Below, piece after piece: positions 15,572 to 17,301 of a stretch of 17,301 bases of DNA. This DNA is from an uncultured Brachyspira sp. (GTDB lineage Bacteria > Spirochaetota > Brachyspiria > Brachyspirales > Brachyspiraceae): positions 1 through 17,301 of the forward strand of contig CAKVCG010000020.1 in assembly GCA_934725525.1 (NCBI GenBank). The letters run 5' to 3'. The notes under the pieces were generated by a model that made no database searches, had not been told where the DNA came from, and worked only from the letters and a program-made list of their open reading frames with translations. Position 1 is the first letter of the stretch. Every line of letters begins with the position of its first letter. The position numbers and the translations under genes are program-made.

Positions 15572-16318
15572 TTACATATCTTTTAATATTTCTTCAGCTT
15601 TTAATTTTCCCTTCGGAGATAATATGCAATTAGTATTATCATATTCTATAAACCTTTCTTTATGTAATTTTTTAAGAATATTTTTAAATCTTGAAAAATT
15701 TTTGTATTCCAACATATTGCATAAAAAACTATCAGTTTGATTATCTTTATATAGAAGACATAATATTTTATTTTGAGTATCAATTTTAGTATTTAGTATG
15801 CGTATTTTTCCATTAACTTCCCATATTATATTATTTTCCTTGCTTATTATTGAGTTTATCAATTCGTTAGCTTTATCAAAATCTATATTTAAAGATAATC
15901 TTATTAATTCCGCAAGTATCCATTTAACATTATTAATTAATAAAGTGGCATCCATATAATTCGGGTTTATATGACTTGTGTGTATCATACCTCTTTTATT
16001 TCTAATAGCATATAAAGAATATAATAAACGAGGAATAATAATTCTATATTCTACTTGTCCAGACTTATTTTCTAAATTTTTTAATTCTTTTTCGTTAAAA
16101 TTTGATAATATTTGACATAGAGGAGTATAACTATTATTTAATTTATATTCTATCATCCTTCTACAATTTTCTATAAATTGTCCTATTTCCGTTCCGACAT
16201 ATTTCCAATTTCCCTTTCTATATTCCGTTAATGCTTTTAAATAACATTCTAAAATACTATCCACCAACTCTTCAGGGTATTCATTAATAAGAATATCTTT
16301 TATATTATTTATTTCCAT
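15572..16318 (-). CDS. HEPN-like / winged-helix protein, candidate defence effector
   Basis: A 248-aa protein. The helical N-terminal part (about 5-150) has GQFIENCRRMIEYKL (46-60), then IIPRLLYSLYAIRNKRGMIHTSHINPNYMDATLL and VKWILAELIRL. Arg106-Asn107 to His113 gives the Rx4-6H pattern, with the following Asn, of HEPN ribonuclease domains (inference from motif). Residues about 180-246 look like a winged helix (KILCLLYK, FSRFKNILKKLHKERFIEY, CILSPKGKLKAEEIL), suggesting DNA binding or self-regulation. It overlaps the upstream partner gene by 14 nt, so translation is likely coupled. No signal peptide. It lies between a SIR2-HerA relic and an R-M gene. I do not know a named system with this pair. 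Confidence 0.75.
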   Translation of the reverse strand: MEINNIKDILINEYPEELVDSILECYLKALTEYRKGNWKYVGTEIGQFIENCRRMIEYKLNNSYTPLCQILSNFNEKELKNLENKSGQVEYRIIIPRLLYSLYAIRNKRGMIHTSHINPNYMDATLLINNVKWILAELIRLSLNIDFDKANELINSIISKENNIIWEVNGKIRILNTKIDTQNKILCLLYKDNQTDSFLCNMLEYKNFSRFKNILKKLHKERFIEYDNTNCILSPKGKLKAEEILKDM

Positions 16319-16859
16319 TTACCATTTCATCCAAAAGTTTAATTGCTGCTTTCTTGCCAGGTATTGTAAGTTCTATAGTCCATTTTTTACGACTTCCTTT
16401 TTTTACTATATTTATTTTTTCTTTACCTAATATCGTAGCAAAAGTTTTACTATCATAACATTCATTTTTATCGCATATCTTTTTTAAATTATTATCATTT
16501 CCATTGGCATTTCCTTTTTTAAGGAATAAATAAATTAAAGTTATGTTTCTTAATTTGTCAGCATTATTTTTATTTGGAATATTTTTTAAAATAGAAATAT
16601 TTCCTTCTTTATCTATATGAACAATTCCGGCATCTATATATTTTTGAATATGCTCATCAAAACTAGTATTTGTGTCAACATTACTAATATCACTATTATT
16701 AATCTGTTTATTATCACTTTGATATTTAACCAAATTATTATCCTTAATAAATTCTAAAATAATATTTAAATGTTGATTAACAAAATCTTCATTTCCACTT
16801 ATGCTAAACTTTCCGTCTTTGTAATTAAATTTAATGTTTGGTAATTTGTATTCTGACAT
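16305..16859 (-). CDS. Winged-helix partner of the HEPN-like protein
   Basis: A 184-aa protein, first gene of a two-gene unit. The short N-terminal part (1-40) reads PNIKFNYKDGKFSISGNEDFVNQHLNIILEFI, strands then a helix. A polar Asn/Ser linker (45-66) follows. From about 100 to 180 there is a helical/winged-helix region: DKLRNITLIYLFLKKG, CYDSKTFATILGKEKINIVKKG, KKWTIELTIPGKKAAIKLLDEM. In it the C-terminal 'LT.pGkk.A' wing is the most recognisable piece. AAGGAGG stands 8 nt before the ATG, the strongest site in this region. Possible roles are regulator, antitoxin or sensor for the overlapping downstream gene (inference only). Confidence 0.75.
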   Translation of the reverse strand: MSEYKLPNIKFNYKDGKFSISGNEDFVNQHLNIILEFIKDNNLVKYQSDNKQINNSDISNVDTNTSFDEHIQKYIDAGIVHIDKEGNISILKNIPNKNNADKLRNITLIYLFLKKGNANGNDNNLKKICDKNECYDSKTFATILGKEKINIVKKGSRKKWTIELTIPGKKAAIKLLDEMVNGNK

Positions 16860-16890
16860 TTTATGCCTCCTTAAAAAATTATTTTTCCAC

Positions 16891-16966
16891 TATGGTTAGA
16901 TTTAAATTAATGCTAGTTTATCTTATTCAACAAAACATATTTACATTCTAATATAGTTAGATTTAA
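16891..16966 (-). promoter_or_regulatory. Two direct repeats, possible operators
   Basis: TAT(G/A)GTTAGATTTAA occurs at 16891-16905 and 16952-16966, 14 of 15 identical, 61 bp apart (about six helical turns). Both lie between the -10 box and the ATG of the winged-helix gene. That suits an autoregulatory binding site. Confidence 0.45.
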
Positions 16967-16974
16967 TTTTTCCT

Positions 16975-16999
16975 ATGTTATGTTGTATGATAATAACAT
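16975..16999. promoter_or_regulatory. Inverted repeat over the -10 box
   Basis: ATGTTAT (16975-16981) and ATAACAT (16993-16999) form a perfect 7-bp dyad with an 11-nt spacer. The right arm overlaps the -10 box of the - strand promoter, the usual place for a repressor site. Confidence 0.45.
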
Positions 17000-17018
17000 G
17001 TTTTTATTTTAAAGTCAA
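16990..17018 (-). promoter_or_regulatory. Promoter of the HEPN/winged-helix unit
   Basis: On the - strand TTGACT (17018-17013), a 17-nt spacer and TATTAT (16995-16990). It begins 17 nt after the stop of the R-M gene, so the two-gene unit need not depend on R-M transcription. The leader is about 125 nt. Confidence 0.6.
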
Positions 17019-17034
17019 CCATTTTTATATAATC

Positions 17035-17301
17035 TTATTCTCTATCTTCAATAATATTTATTTCTTCCTCCGTTAATTGATACAACCCATAAACCAACCT
17101 GTCAATCTCTCCATCCAACGCTCTAACCTGCCTCTCTAAAATCTCTTTAGTATTAGGATTATTTTCTCCAACCAACTTCTTATTAATCGCGATTATATTA
17201 TCTACAAGTTTAACTAATTTATCGTGGACTTCTTTATCCGACTTTTTTGTCAAATCTACTGAAGGCATAGGAATTCTTGAAGTTACAGGGTTATCAAAGT
17301 G
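17035..17301 (-). CDS. Restriction-modification enzyme, C-terminal end (partial)
   Basis: The 3' end of a larger gene that enters from the right edge. The ATG at 17268 is not the start: the 11 codons before it are open to the edge and read HFDNPVTSRIP, in line with the following MPSVDLTKKSDKEVHDKLVKLV. The block KEVHDKLVKLVDNIIAINKKL...ILERQVRALDGEIDRLVYGLYQLTEEEINIIE is the helical tail typical of Eco57I/TaqI-like adenine methyltransferase-endonuclease fusions, following the target-recognition domain. The catalytic part lies outside the window, so type and activity are unknown. A decayed similar tail lies at 14496-14590. Confidence 0.72.
   Translation of the reverse strand, partial: HFDNPVTSRIPMPSVDLTKKSDKEVHDKLVKLVDNIIAINKKLVGENNPNTKEILERQVRALDGEIDRLVYGLYQLTEEEINIIEDRE

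Noticed and set aside
1..17301. tRNA, rRNA or a known riboswitch
   Set aside because: No cloverleaf, rRNA-like or riboswitch consensus seen by eye on either strand; a covariance-model scan would be needed to exclude small RNAs.

Overview
The window looks like chromosome of a low-G+C spirochaete, most likely Brachyspira (inference). The grounds are A/T-biased codon use, strong GGAGG-type ribosome binding sites, several lipoprotein-type signal peptides with relaxed lipoboxes, an Rpn/PD-(D/E)XK transposase relic and dispersed CATTACGAG/GGATTGCTTC palindromes. No database search was possible; family calls rest on motifs read in the translations.

Left part (1-6250, + strand): the edge is a pentanucleotide array (AATAC x15), followed by a hairpin and a good sigma70-type promoter. 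Behind it lies a tight same-strand cluster: an LPP20-like lipoprotein, a short-chain dehydrogenase, a large uncharacterised protein with an acidic tail, and an LpxL/HtrB-like acyltransferase. An HtrA/DegP-type protease follows and ends at a clear intrinsic terminator. This is largely envelope biogenesis and quality control.

Middle (6250-13814): a 650-bp gene-free stretch holds two full and one partial palindromic repeats and a second, GC-rich pentanucleotide repeat (GAGCC). Then come a lipoprotein and a 202-aa protein of unknown function, both very A/T-rich. Facing them on the - strand are an M16 zinc peptidase and a small lipoprotein. An exported 191-aa protein, a 43-aa ORF, galT and a membrane-anchored family 2 glycosyltransferase follow on the + strand.

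Right part (13815-17301): this is a turnover zone of mobile and defence genes. It contains (a) an Rpn-family nuclease/transposase pseudogene with two homopolymer frameshifts and a deleted core; (b) a half copy of the palindromic repeat; (c) a decayed fragment matching the 3' end of a restriction-modification gene; (d) a SIR2-HerA defence pair missing the SIR2 N-terminus and all of HerA after its first domain; (e) an apparently intact, overlapping two-gene module on the - strand, one protein with a HEPN-like RNxxxxxH motif plus C-terminal winged helix and one winged-helix partner, with its own promoter and operator-like repeats; and (f) the 3' end of a TaqI/Eco57I-type restriction-modification gene running off the right edge. 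The two R-M tails lie in the same orientation and bracket the SIR2-HerA relic and the HEPN pair, suggesting repeated replacement of defence cassettes at one site. The HEPN/winged-helix pair is the best candidate here for an undescribed system.
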